This document shows positions 38,973 to 46,429 of a stretch of DNA of 64,000 bases, piece after piece. Position numbers and translations under genes: made by a program. Source of the DNA: Actinomycetes bacterium (GTDB taxonomy: Bacteria; Actinomycetota; Acidimicrobiia; Acidimicrobiales; RAAP-2). Location of the stretch: contig JAJYGN010000012.1 of assembly GCA_021790675.1 (NCBI GenBank), positions 1 through 64,000 of the forward strand, read 5' to 3'. The number at the start of each line of letters is the position of its first letter. Position 1 is the stretch's first letter. Below the pieces are notes generated by a model. It did no database searches. It saw nothing but the letters and a program-made list of their open reading frames with translations, and was not told the origin of the DNA.

Positions 38973-40276
38973 ATCTCTCCGTTCTCAGCGATCAGGCGAC
39001 CCCTGGCGATCGTCGCTCGGGCACGACCGTGCAGGGTGCGACCGTGGTAGGGGGTGTTGGTCGCGCGGCTCTGAAGTCGGTCGCGATCGACCGTCCACTC
39101 GACGCCGGGGTCGAAGACCACCAGGTTGGCGTCCTCTCCAACCGCCACCTCGCCGCCGTGGGCACTCAGGCCCACGCGCACGTCGCTCGCGCGCAGTTGG
39201 GCGATTCTCGCGGGGCCCCGGCTCAGCAACGCGAAGAACGCGCGCGGGTCGCCGTCTGCGCCCAGGGCCTCGACGGTAAGGGAGGCCGCGTGCTCGAGTC
39301 CCAGCATCCCCGCGGGCGCCTCGTCAAAGGCCAGGTCCTTCGACTCGGGCAGGTGCGGGGCGTGGTCCGTCGCCACCGCGTCGACATCGCCGCGTTGCAG
39401 CGCCGCCACCAGGGCCGCCGCGTCACCGGGCGAGCGTAGCGGCGGGTTCACCTTGTAGTGGGGGTCGTACGTGCGACAGGCCGACTCATCCAGGCTGAAG
39501 TGGTGAGGGGCGACTTCGCAGGTCACGTCGAGGCCCTCACGGCGCGCCGCGACCACCAGGGCGATCGAGCGCGCGGTAGAGAGGTGTAAGAAGTGCACTG
39601 ACGCTCCGCTCGCGCGCACCAGTTCGATGTCGCGCACGACCATGAGTTCCTCGGCCAGAGCGGGCCGACCCACAAGGCCCAGGCGGCCGGCGAGCGCCCC
39701 CTCGTTCATAGAACCGAACTCGACCAGACTCGGCTCTTCGCAGTGTTGGGCCAGACGCACCCCGAGCGGCTTCGCGTAACTCAGAGCCCGCCGCATCACC
39801 TCCGCGCTGGCCACCGCCGCGCCATCGTCAGTAAAGATTCTCACCCCGAGCGCGGCCATCTCGGCGAGTGGCGCCAACTTCTCGCCGCGGCGACCCTGGG
39901 TGATCGCCCCGGCGACCGCGACGTCGATTCCCGTGAGGGCCCCGCGCGCCAGCACGTAGGACACGAGAGCCACCGTGTCGAGCGCCGGTTCAGTGTTGGG
40001 CATCGCGACGACCGCGCAGTACCCGCCGACCGCCGCGGCGCGCGCGCCGGATTCGACGGTCTCGGCCGCCTCGAGTCCCGGCTCGCGCAGGTGTGTGTGC
40101 AGATCCACGAAGCCCGGCCCCACCCAGGCGCCGCTCGCGTCGATCTCGCGCGCACCCGCCGGCGCGTTGACCTTTTCTCCTACCTCGAGAACGCGGCCGT
40201 CGACGACGACCACGTCAGCGCGTACCACCTCGTGTGAGCGGACTATCGAACCGCCTCGAATCACCAGCGACGTCAT
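38966..40276 (-). CDS. pyrC: Dihydroorotase
   Basis: 436 residues, class I dihydroorotase. Zinc HxH in GFVDLHTHLREPG, carboxylated-Lys region and CEVAPHHFSLDE, ATDHAPHLP. Cyclises carbamoyl aspartate. Overlaps pyrB by 4 bp. Confidence 0.96.
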   Translation of the reverse strand: MTSLVIRGGSIVRSHEVVRADVVVVDGRVLEVGEKVNAPAGAREIDASGAWVGPGFVDLHTHLREPGLEAAETVESGARAAAVGGYCAVVAMPNTEPALDTVALVSYVLARGALTGIDVAVAGAITQGRRGEKLAPLAEMAALGVRIFTDDGAAVASAEVMRRALSYAKPLGVRLAQHCEEPSLVEFGSMNEGALAGRLGLVGRPALAEELMVVRDIELVRASGASVHFLHLSTARSIALVVAARREGLDVTCEVAPHHFSLDESACRTYDPHYKVNPPLRSPGDAAALVAALQRGDVDAVATDHAPHLPESKDLAFDEAPAGMLGLEHAASLTVEALGADGDPRAFFALLSRGPARIAQLRASDVRVGLSAHGGEVAVGEDANLVVFDPGVEWTVDRDRLQSRATNTPYHGRTLHGRARATIARGRLIAENGEMC

Positions 40277-41253
40277 CGCGACTCCTCTCGACCCGCCACG
40301 CTGAGATAGAGGACAGCCATGCGGACCGGGACGCCGTTAGCGACCTGGCGCGTGATCACGGCGGCCGACGAATCGGCAACCCTCGCGTCGATCTCCACAC
40401 CGCGGTTCATCGGCCCCGGGTGCATGATGATGGTCGAAGGCGACAAACGGGCCGCTCGCTCGATAGTGAGCCCGTGGGTACGCGTAAATTCCGACAGACT
40501 CGGCACGAAGGCGCCGGTGCCGCGCTCGTGCTGCAGGCGCAACACGCCCACGACGTCGGCGTCGCCCAGCGCGTCGTCGAAGTCGCCGGCCACGCTCACG
40601 GGCCACTCCCGCACTCCGTCGGGCAACAAAGTGCCGGGCGCGGCCAGGGTCACCGTCGCGCCAAGGGCCACGTAGGCCTCGACATCGCTGCGCGCCACGC
40701 GCGAGTGGCGGACGTCGCCCACGATGAGAACGCGCAGTCCATCAAAGAGCTCGGCGCCGGTGTCACGCGCTCGCTCCCCGCGTCGTTCGGCAAGCACCTG
40801 ACGAAGGGTGTAGGCGTCAAGCAGCCCTTGCGTAGGGTGTTGATGAAGTCCGTCGCCCGCGTTGATCACTCGCACGTGCGGCACGTAGCGGGCCACCTGG
40901 ACGGCGGCGCCACTGGAGCGGTGTCTCATGACCACGGCATCGATGCCCAGCGCGTCGATGGTCGCAATGGTGTCACGCAGGCTCTCGCCCTTCTTGACCG
41001 ACGACGAGGCCACCGCAAGAGAGAGAACGTCGGCACTGAGGCGCTTGGCGGCCGTTTCAAAACTGAGGCGCGTGCGCGTGGACTCCTCGAAGAACAGCGA
41101 GGCGACCACGCGGCCCTTGAGCGCGGGCACTTTCTTGACCACCCGCCGGTTCACCTCGACGAAGGAGTCCGCGGTGTCGAGGACCTCGAGAATGGCCTCG
41201 CGACTCAACTCGCCGAGGTCGAGCAGGTTCTTTCCGCGAAGTGTGGTGATCAC
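40273..41253 (-). CDS. pyrB: Aspartate carbamoyltransferase, catalytic chain
   Basis: 326 residues. FFEESTRTRLSFETAAKRL carries the carbamoyl-phosphate site, and HPTQGLLDAYTL and MHPGPMNRGVEID are typical. Condenses carbamoyl phosphate with aspartate. No pyrI is present, as usual outside enterobacteria. Overlaps pyrR by 4 bp. Confidence 0.97.
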   Translation of the reverse strand: MITTLRGKNLLDLGELSREAILEVLDTADSFVEVNRRVVKKVPALKGRVVASLFFEESTRTRLSFETAAKRLSADVLSLAVASSSVKKGESLRDTIATIDALGIDAVVMRHRSSGAAVQVARYVPHVRVINAGDGLHQHPTQGLLDAYTLRQVLAERRGERARDTGAELFDGLRVLIVGDVRHSRVARSDVEAYVALGATVTLAAPGTLLPDGVREWPVSVAGDFDDALGDADVVGVLRLQHERGTGAFVPSLSEFTRTHGLTIERAARLSPSTIIMHPGPMNRGVEIDARVADSSAAVITRQVANGVPVRMAVLYLSVAGREESR

Positions 41254-41813
41254 GAGGCCGCCTCAACGCCGATCCACACGCCTTCGAGAGTCGCCAGGAC
41301 AGACTCGTTCGGCGAGGTAGGCAGGTTCTTGCCCACGTAATCGGGACGAATGGGCAACTCGCGGTGACCCCGATCCACCATCACCGCGAGCTCGATGACG
41401 CGGGGACGCCCCCACTCCGAAAGGGCGTTGAGGGCCGCGCGGATCGTCCGACCGGTGAAGAGAACGTCGTCGACCAGGACGACCACGCGATCGGTCAGGT
41501 CACCGGGAATTGCCGTCGAGGACGCGTCCACCAGGGGTCGCACGTGAGTGTCGTCGCGCCAGTAGGCCACGTCCAGGGTGCCAGAGCTGACCGCGGGCGC
41601 CCCCAGATCGGTGAGCTGTCGGGCGATCGCGCCGGCGAAGGCAATCCCGCCGGTCTGCAGTCCGATGACGACGATCGACTCGTCGGCGTGGTGCTCGAGA
41701 ATCTCGTGGGACATGCGTCGCAACGAGCGGGCCACCTCGTCGGCTGAAAGAACTTGGGAACGGGGCACGAACCCCGTCGCGGCGGACGGTTGCTCGCTCG
41801 AAGTGCCGGTCAC
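41250..41813 (-). CDS. pyrR: Pyrimidine operon regulator / uracil phosphoribosyltransferase
   Basis: 187 residues. PRPP loop VVLVDDVLFTGRTIRAAL, ELAVMVDRGHRELPIRPDYVGKN and IVVIGLQTGGIAFA match PyrR. Binds pyr mRNA hairpins when UMP is high. First gene of the pyr operon, starting at GTG 41813 with GGGAGGA four bases upstream; that ribosome-binding site lies in the 3' arm of a PyrR-type hairpin. Confidence 0.95.
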   Translation of the reverse strand: MTGTSSEQPSAATGFVPRSQVLSADEVARSLRRMSHEILEHHADESIVVIGLQTGGIAFAGAIARQLTDLGAPAVSSGTLDVAYWRDDTHVRPLVDASSTAIPGDLTDRVVVLVDDVLFTGRTIRAALNALSEWGRPRVIELAVMVDRGHRELPIRPDYVGKNLPTSPNESVLATLEGVWIGVEAAS

Positions 41814-41815
41814 GA

Positions 41816-41845
41816 TTCCTCCCGTCGTATGAGCCTCACGGGACC
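41816..41845 (-). promoter_or_regulatory. PyrR-binding hairpin over the pyrR ribosome-binding site
   Basis: The leader reads GGUCCCGUGAGGCU (41845-41832), matching 13 of 14 positions of the PyrR consensus ARUCCNGNGAGGYU. Arms 41838-41843 and 41820-41825 form a perfect 6-bp stem with a 12-nt loop; the 3' arm runs into GGGAGGA, the ribosome-binding site (41817-41823). PyrR binding should block translation initiation, as reported for mycobacterial pyrR. There is no terminator in the short leader, so attenuation is unlikely. A TACAGT hexamer in the 41860s is a possible -10. Confidence 0.75.
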
Positions 41846-41892
41846 CACTTCACGACGTCAAGACACTGTATCAGAACGTCAGTCTCGTTGAC

Positions 41893-42819
41893 TCACTCTG
41901 TGGTCTCGAGGTTGGTCATCGCCGCCTGTCGGGCCAGCACGTCGGGATGGACACGAATCGCGCGGTGAATCAGGCGGTCGAAGACGTCCGACATCGAACC
42001 CTCCTGAGCGATACCACGACGGATCACCATGCCGAGAACCGGGACTGCCCAAAAGTCACCGCAGACCCACAGAATCGCCGCGCCGATCTGCTGGTCAGCG
42101 AAGGGTGACAAGGTGACACCGGGAATGTGGGCGTAGCTCGGGTACCAGCTCGTCGCCGAGAAGATGCTCATCGCCATCGCCATCAGCGTCATGACGACGT
42201 TCGTGCCCAGGATCGCGCCGGACTGCCAGATCGCGCCCTTGGTGGTCTTGACCGGAGCAGACGGCAGGATCTGCAGCCAGAACAGCACTCCGGTGACGAG
42301 GAAGCTGCCGTGCATGAGCCACACGTGAACGAAGCCGTTGGACTCGGAGAGCTCAAACCACTTCGGTAGGTGCCAGAAGATCATCACCGCGTTGAACGAG
42401 ATCAGGGCCACCCAGGGATTTCGTAGCGCGCGTCCGATGCCGCGTAGCCACTTCGCTCCACCGCTCAGGTAGATGAAGCGGCCCACGCGGCGTCGCGCGC
42501 CGACGGGCAGGAAGAACATGAGTGGCAGCCATGGCGCGCCGAGGACGACCATCATCGGTGTGGCGAAGGACAAGATCACGTGCTCGATCATGTGGATGTA
42601 GAAGTAGCTCGACGCCCAGTAGTCGGTCGGCGACATCACCGACAGCACCAGGAGGGCCAGTCCCCCGTAGAACACGTAGGACTTACGTCGTCGCCGGCGG
42701 GTGCGCTCGGGGCGCGAGTGCGCGGCCAGACGTCGCAGTCCCACCTCGTGGGCGAAAATAGTGAAGGCCACGACGAAGATCATCGGGTCGAAGGTCCAGT
42801 GCTCGAGGAACAGGTTCAC
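41893..42819 (-). CDS. ctaG: CtaG-family cytochrome c oxidase assembly protein
   Basis: 308 residues, about seven helices. The helix YIHMIEHVILSFATPMMVVLGAPW carries the two His of the caa3_CtaG family (H-x3-H), followed by IFWHLPKWFE and VWLMHGSFLVTG with further conserved His. Thought to help deliver copper to the CuB site. GTG at 42819 overlaps the stop of the upstream small gene by 4 bp. Confidence 0.85.
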   Translation of the reverse strand: MNLFLEHWTFDPMIFVVAFTIFAHEVGLRRLAAHSRPERTRRRRRKSYVFYGGLALLVLSVMSPTDYWASSYFYIHMIEHVILSFATPMMVVLGAPWLPLMFFLPVGARRRVGRFIYLSGGAKWLRGIGRALRNPWVALISFNAVMIFWHLPKWFELSESNGFVHVWLMHGSFLVTGVLFWLQILPSAPVKTTKGAIWQSGAILGTNVVMTLMAMAMSIFSATSWYPSYAHIPGVTLSPFADQQIGAAILWVCGDFWAVPVLGMVIRRGIAQEGSMSDVFDRLIHRAIRVHPDVLARQAAMTNLETTE

Positions 42820-43175
42820 TGGCTGATCCCGTCTTCGCGCTGGCGCTGGGCGGCCAACTCGCTCTGGTGCTGCTCCCAAGCGGCGAGCATGCCCGAGTAC
42901 TCGGGGGCGAGCTCAGCTCTGGGCTTCTTTGGTGGGCGTCCCTCCGCGTCAGGGTGCAGCACCTTCCACCACATGTACACGGCGAATCCACCCAGCAACG
43001 GCCACTCGAAGACGTAGGCCCAACTGAGCGTGTTTCCCCCCAGGGCCCGTCCCACCTCGAACCAGAAGGCGGCCGCGCACACGAGGAGTCCCGCCGCCAA
43101 AGTCAGGTGCGTCTTGACCGCCGCGGCGCCCCGAAGGCGCGTCCGGGTTGGGTTCGCCGTCTTCTCACCCTCCAC
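42816..43175 (-). CDS. Small membrane protein with WAYVFEWP core (paralogue 1)
   Basis: 119 residues, two hydrophobic helices (THLTLAAGLLVCAAAFWFEVG and AYVFEWPLLGGFAVYMWWKV), then a charged tail. The segment ALGGNTLSWAYVFEWPLLGG closely matches the protein encoded at 50217-50531, so the two are paralogues flanking the oxidase genes. Function unknown; coupling to ctaG suggests oxidase assembly. GTG start 6 nt after TAGGGT (43182-43187), no ribosome-binding site. Confidence 0.75.
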   Translation of the reverse strand: MEGEKTANPTRTRLRGAAAVKTHLTLAAGLLVCAAAFWFEVGRALGGNTLSWAYVFEWPLLGGFAVYMWWKVLHPDAEGRPPKKPRAELAPEYSGMLAAWEQHQSELAAQRQREDGISQ

Positions 43176-43258
43176 GAGTTCACCCTACCGGCTCTCCGCT
43201 GCGCAGACCCTGTCATTTAGGGTCATCGAGGCCCCTTCTCGGTAGAGTTGACGTACCC
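43176..43258. promoter_or_regulatory. Divergent promoter region between ctaG unit and SCO unit
   Basis: Minus strand: TAGGGT at 43182-43187 ends 6 nt before GTG 43175. Plus strand: TAGAGT at 43243-43248 ends 10 nt before GTG 43259, slightly far for a leaderless start. No clear -35 boxes. Confidence 0.4.
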
Positions 43259-44095
43259 GTGAGCGACGACACCAACCAAGAAGCCAGCCCGCAGGGCACC
43301 CTCAGCGAGGCCGATCGCGCCCGCGCCTTCGCCACCAGCCAGTCGACCGGTCGGGCCTCCCTGCCGCCAACGTTCTTCAAGTGGGCGGTGGCGGTATTCG
43401 TGGTTCTCGGCGGCGGCGGCGCCCTGCTCGAACGGGTGATGAGTGGTGCGACGCCAACGACCAGTCCGACGACCCTGCCCGCGCCGTCTCTGACCGCACC
43501 GGTCGCCCAGAATCCCCTCACTTCGAGCCTGTCGGCTCTGCTCGGACTCAAGAGCCTCGGCCCCACACCGGCGCCAGCGCTCGAACTCACCGACCAAAAT
43601 GGTGCGCCCTGGCGCCTGGGCGACCAGCGGGGTCACGTCGTGCTCGTGACCTTCTATGACGCGTCGTGCCACGACATCTGCCCGGTGCTCGGAGCCGAGA
43701 TTCGCGGCGCCCTCGCCGATCTAGGGACGTCGTCGGGCGCGGTGCGCGTCGCGATCGTCAACACCGATCCGCGGGCGACGACCGCGACCAAAAACGTGGC
43801 GGCCCTCAGCGTGCCAGGGCTCTCGGATCGTTCCAACGTCTGGTTCCTCACCGGCAGCCTGAACCAGCTCAACGACGTGTGGAGCAGTTACGGCGTGACG
43901 ATCAACGTGGGCGCGAAGGCCTCGCAGATCGCGCACAACAACGTTCTCTACTTCATCGATCCGCGCGGACGACTCCGCTCGCTTGCGGTCCCCTTTGCCA
44001 ACGAGGACCGCTCCGGCGCGTACTCTCTCAGCGCCGCCGAGGTCGCCCGATTCGCGAAGGGTCTGGCCAACGTGGCCGGTAGTCTGATCCGGTGA
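43259..44095 (+). CDS. SCO1/SenC-type copper chaperone
   Basis: 278 residues. A single N-terminal helix (FKWAVAVFVVLGGGGALLE), a Pro/Thr/Ser-rich linker, then a thioredoxin-fold domain with DASCHDICPVLGAEI (C-x3-C copper site) and the downstream His in IAHNNVLYFIDP. SCO proteins load CuA of oxidase subunit II. GTG at 43259 is taken because the upstream frame runs into the divergent gene. Confidence 0.88.
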   Translation: MSDDTNQEASPQGTLSEADRARAFATSQSTGRASLPPTFFKWAVAVFVVLGGGGALLERVMSGATPTTSPTTLPAPSLTAPVAQNPLTSSLSALLGLKSLGPTPAPALELTDQNGAPWRLGDQRGHVVLVTFYDASCHDICPVLGAEIRGALADLGTSSGAVRVAIVNTDPRATTATKNVAALSVPGLSDRSNVWFLTGSLNQLNDVWSSYGVTINVGAKASQIAHNNVLYFIDPRGRLRSLAVPFANEDRSGAYSLSAAEVARFAKGLANVAGSLIR

Positions 44096-44754
44096 CGGAC
44101 CCGGTGGACAGCGGCAACTTCGATCCCGGAGCGATGCCGGCGGCATCACTCTCTTCGGCCAAGGCCGTGTGGTACCGACGGCCGTGGGTCATGGTGTTGA
44201 TCGTGGTGGTCATCGTCGTAGGCGTCTCGGTAGTCACCGATCTTCCCCACCACATCACCGTCAGTGAGGACGCCTCAGCCCAGAACGCCTCGATCAAGCA
44301 GATCAACCTCGACCTGGCACCGTGCAACTACGCGATATCCGAGATCTACCACTACTACGAGACCAAGATCGTTGGTACCGCTCCTCCGATGCGGCCCCAG
44401 AAGTACCCCAAGTGGATGACCGACGACCAGTCCGTCTGCTCTTTCACGAGTGGCGAGATCTATGACCTGACCAACAACTTCCAGGCCCTCGACACCAAAG
44501 CCGGCAAGCACATCGACAACATGCACACGATCGTCGTGACCTGGATCACGTCCGACGCGCTTGGAGCGATCAACGACATCATGTATCTCTACAACCACCC
44601 TGGCGACGCCACGAAGATCGCCTCACTGCGCCGGCGAACGGCGCTGCTCAACCTCGAGCACGCCCAGGCGATGGCTGAGTGGTCAAAGGCCAACGCATTG
44701 CTCGGTGGTCGTCTCTACCCGCTCAAGCTCGTCCAGTTGCCCGCGGTTGCATAG
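44092..44754 (+). CDS. Membrane-anchored exported protein of unknown function
   Basis: 220 residues, GTG start overlapping the SCO stop by 4 bp. One helix near the N-terminus (WVMVLIVVVIVVGVSVV), the rest outside. The exported part has two Cys (LAPCNYAIS, SVCSFTS), several His and Tyr, and looks helical (QALDTKAGKHIDNMHTIVVTW, LLNLEHAQAMAEW). No family recognised. Coupling to the SCO gene suggests an oxidase-related role. Confidence 0.7.
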   Translation: MTDPVDSGNFDPGAMPAASLSSAKAVWYRRPWVMVLIVVVIVVGVSVVTDLPHHITVSEDASAQNASIKQINLDLAPCNYAISEIYHYYETKIVGTAPPMRPQKYPKWMTDDQSVCSFTSGEIYDLTNNFQALDTKAGKHIDNMHTIVVTWITSDALGAINDIMYLYNHPGDATKIASLRRRTALLNLEHAQAMAEWSKANALLGGRLYPLKLVQLPAVA

Positions 44755-44760
44755 CGGCGA

Positions 44761-45579
44761 CTAGGCCGACGCGTCGAAGGTCCCTCGGCTGCGCTGCTCG
44801 CGCACGAGCCTCGTGAGCTCCTCGTTGGGATCCTCCTCGGACTGCAGCCAGTGGATGAGGTTCCAAAAGACCACCGGCATGAACGTCGCGGCCGACAGCA
44901 GCCACATCGAGCCGGCGGCCAGTTGCTGATCGGCGAAGAGCGACAGTCCGTGACCGGGCACGTGCGCAAATGCCCCGTACCACGAGACCTGGGACATGCC
45001 GTTGAGGTAGGCGATGATCCACACCGTCCACATCACAACCGCGGCGACGCCGATGCGAAAGGGCCGCGTGGTCGACGCGCTGACCGGCGGCGACTCCACG
45101 ATCGTCAGCCAGAGCCACACCCCGCTCGCCACCAGGCTCAGAGACTCGACGACGACGAGCCACCCGTGGTGCACGAGGGCGTTGACCACCGGCGCCGTGC
45201 GCCAGCCAATGATGAGGGCGAGGTACAACAAGCCCACAGTGAAGACGTGCACGTGTCCGCTGCGACGTCTAGCGCGCATCGCCATGCGGTCCATGGCGCG
45301 CGGCGCCGTGGGTGAGACAATGGCGCCGTCGTCACCAACGCGAAAGGGCTCGCCCGAGGCGAGCCCTACACGCTTCCACGGTGCACCGGTCACCAACAGT
45401 GCCGGCACCACCATGGCGATCAAACCGAACTGCACCGCCTGGGCGAACTCGTAGTGCCGGGCCCACGACGCCAGGGGCGACACCACGGCAACCAGCCACA
45501 CGGCAACGCCGAGAACGGCGAGCACGTCGCGGAGCCTCTCGACCCCGTCAGCCGTACGGAGATTCTCGCGCCGCGTCAC
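44761..45579 (-). CDS. Divergent CtaG-like membrane protein
   Basis: 272 residues, about six to seven helices. FAQAVQFGLIAMVVPALLVTGAPW aligns with the CtaG helix but has no His where 41893-42819 has H-x3-H. VNALVHHGWLVVVESL and GHGLSLFADQQLAAG (compare GVTLSPFADQQIGAA in the other CtaG) confirm kinship. Last gene after ctaE and the 37-residue protein; GTG 45579 overlaps the latter's stop by 4 bp. Confidence 0.78.
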   Translation of the reverse strand: MTRRENLRTADGVERLRDVLAVLGVAVWLVAVVSPLASWARHYEFAQAVQFGLIAMVVPALLVTGAPWKRVGLASGEPFRVGDDGAIVSPTAPRAMDRMAMRARRRSGHVHVFTVGLLYLALIIGWRTAPVVNALVHHGWLVVVESLSLVASGVWLWLTIVESPPVSASTTRPFRIGVAAVVMWTVWIIAYLNGMSQVSWYGAFAHVPGHGLSLFADQQLAAGSMWLLSAATFMPVVFWNLIHWLQSEEDPNEELTRLVREQRSRGTFDASA

Positions 45580-45689
45580 TTCGAGGGGCGACGCTGGAAG
45601 AATCCCCAAATAATGACGCCGAACAGCACGCCCAGCAGAACCACCATTGTCTGGACCTGTGCGCCGATGTACCCGTCTGCACCTAGCAT
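45576..45689 (-). CDS. 37-residue single-helix membrane protein
   Basis: Small gene between ctaE and the CtaG-like gene. Product MLGADGYIGAQVQTM then VVLLGVLFGVIIWGFF as one membrane helix, and a basic tail QRRPSK. GAGG lies upstream of the ATG, and its TGA overlaps the next GTG (GTGA), so it is very likely translated. Resembles the short CcoQ/CydX/subunit IV-type accessory peptides of oxidases only in size and layout. Confidence 0.75.
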   Translation of the reverse strand: MLGADGYIGAQVQTMVVLLGVLFGVIIWGFFQRRPSK

Positions 45690-45762
45690 TTTGACCTCAT
45701 TCTCGTTTCACACACCTTTGGCTTACACCTTCTGACCGCGACCATCAGGTCGTCCGTCCCGC

Positions 45763-46416
45763 CTACATCAGGTAGAACAGCACCAAGAACAGCGTCGCGC
45801 CGAGGGCGATAAAGCCCCAGTTGTACGTCATGGAGGCGACGTTGGCTCTGAACGACTGCGCCGAGGGACTCGAAGAGAGCTCCGCGCCCTCGCCCAGCTC
45901 GCGACGCAAGCGCAAGCTGCGTGCCAGGGTCGTCTCCAGCCAATAGGTTCCCACCGCGATCGTTCCGATGTTCATCACGGCGTAACCGATGAAGGTCGAT
46001 GCGTAGCCGCTCGAGCCCGGGTAGAAGGGCACGCGCGTGAACTCCCAGATCTGCAAGAACAGCGCGATCAGACCAGAGGCCACGCCCGTCCAGCCCGCGA
46101 CCTGCCAATCGGCGATCTCACCCTTGCGCAGGCGCCACTGCCCGTAGATCGCGAGAATCGCGGTCAGGACCATGAAGCCGTAGATGAAGAAGCCGTAGTA
46201 CGTCGGCGCCGTGATGTGATTCGGACGCCAGAGCTCGGCGTTGTTGCTCGAACGCAGGTAGAAGTACGCGAAGGCGAGCGACGCCAGCATGAACGTGTAC
46301 ATGCCGATGAACAGTCGACCCCCCGTCCATATCGCGCCGAGGTGCGAGCGTAATTCGAACTCGCGCTCCTCCGGCGTCGCCAGCGCGTACTTGGATCCCT
46401 TGAAGGTGTCAGTCAT
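45763..46416 (-). CDS. ctaE: Cytochrome c oxidase subunit III
   Basis: 217 residues, five helices, as in short actinobacterial subunit III. IWTGGRLFIGMYTFMLASLAFAYFYLR near the start and FTRVPFYPGSSGYAST, GTIAVGTYWLETTLA later. GGGAGAGG before the ATG at 46416; the frame further upstream is not used. A small hairpin follows the stop. Confidence 0.9.
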   Translation of the reverse strand: MTDTFKGSKYALATPEEREFELRSHLGAIWTGGRLFIGMYTFMLASLAFAYFYLRSSNNAELWRPNHITAPTYYGFFIYGFMVLTAILAIYGQWRLRKGEIADWQVAGWTGVASGLIALFLQIWEFTRVPFYPGSSGYASTFIGYAVMNIGTIAVGTYWLETTLARSLRLRRELGEGAELSSSPSAQSFRANVASMTYNWGFIALGATLFLVLFYLM

Positions 46417-46429
46417 TTTCCTCTCCCTG

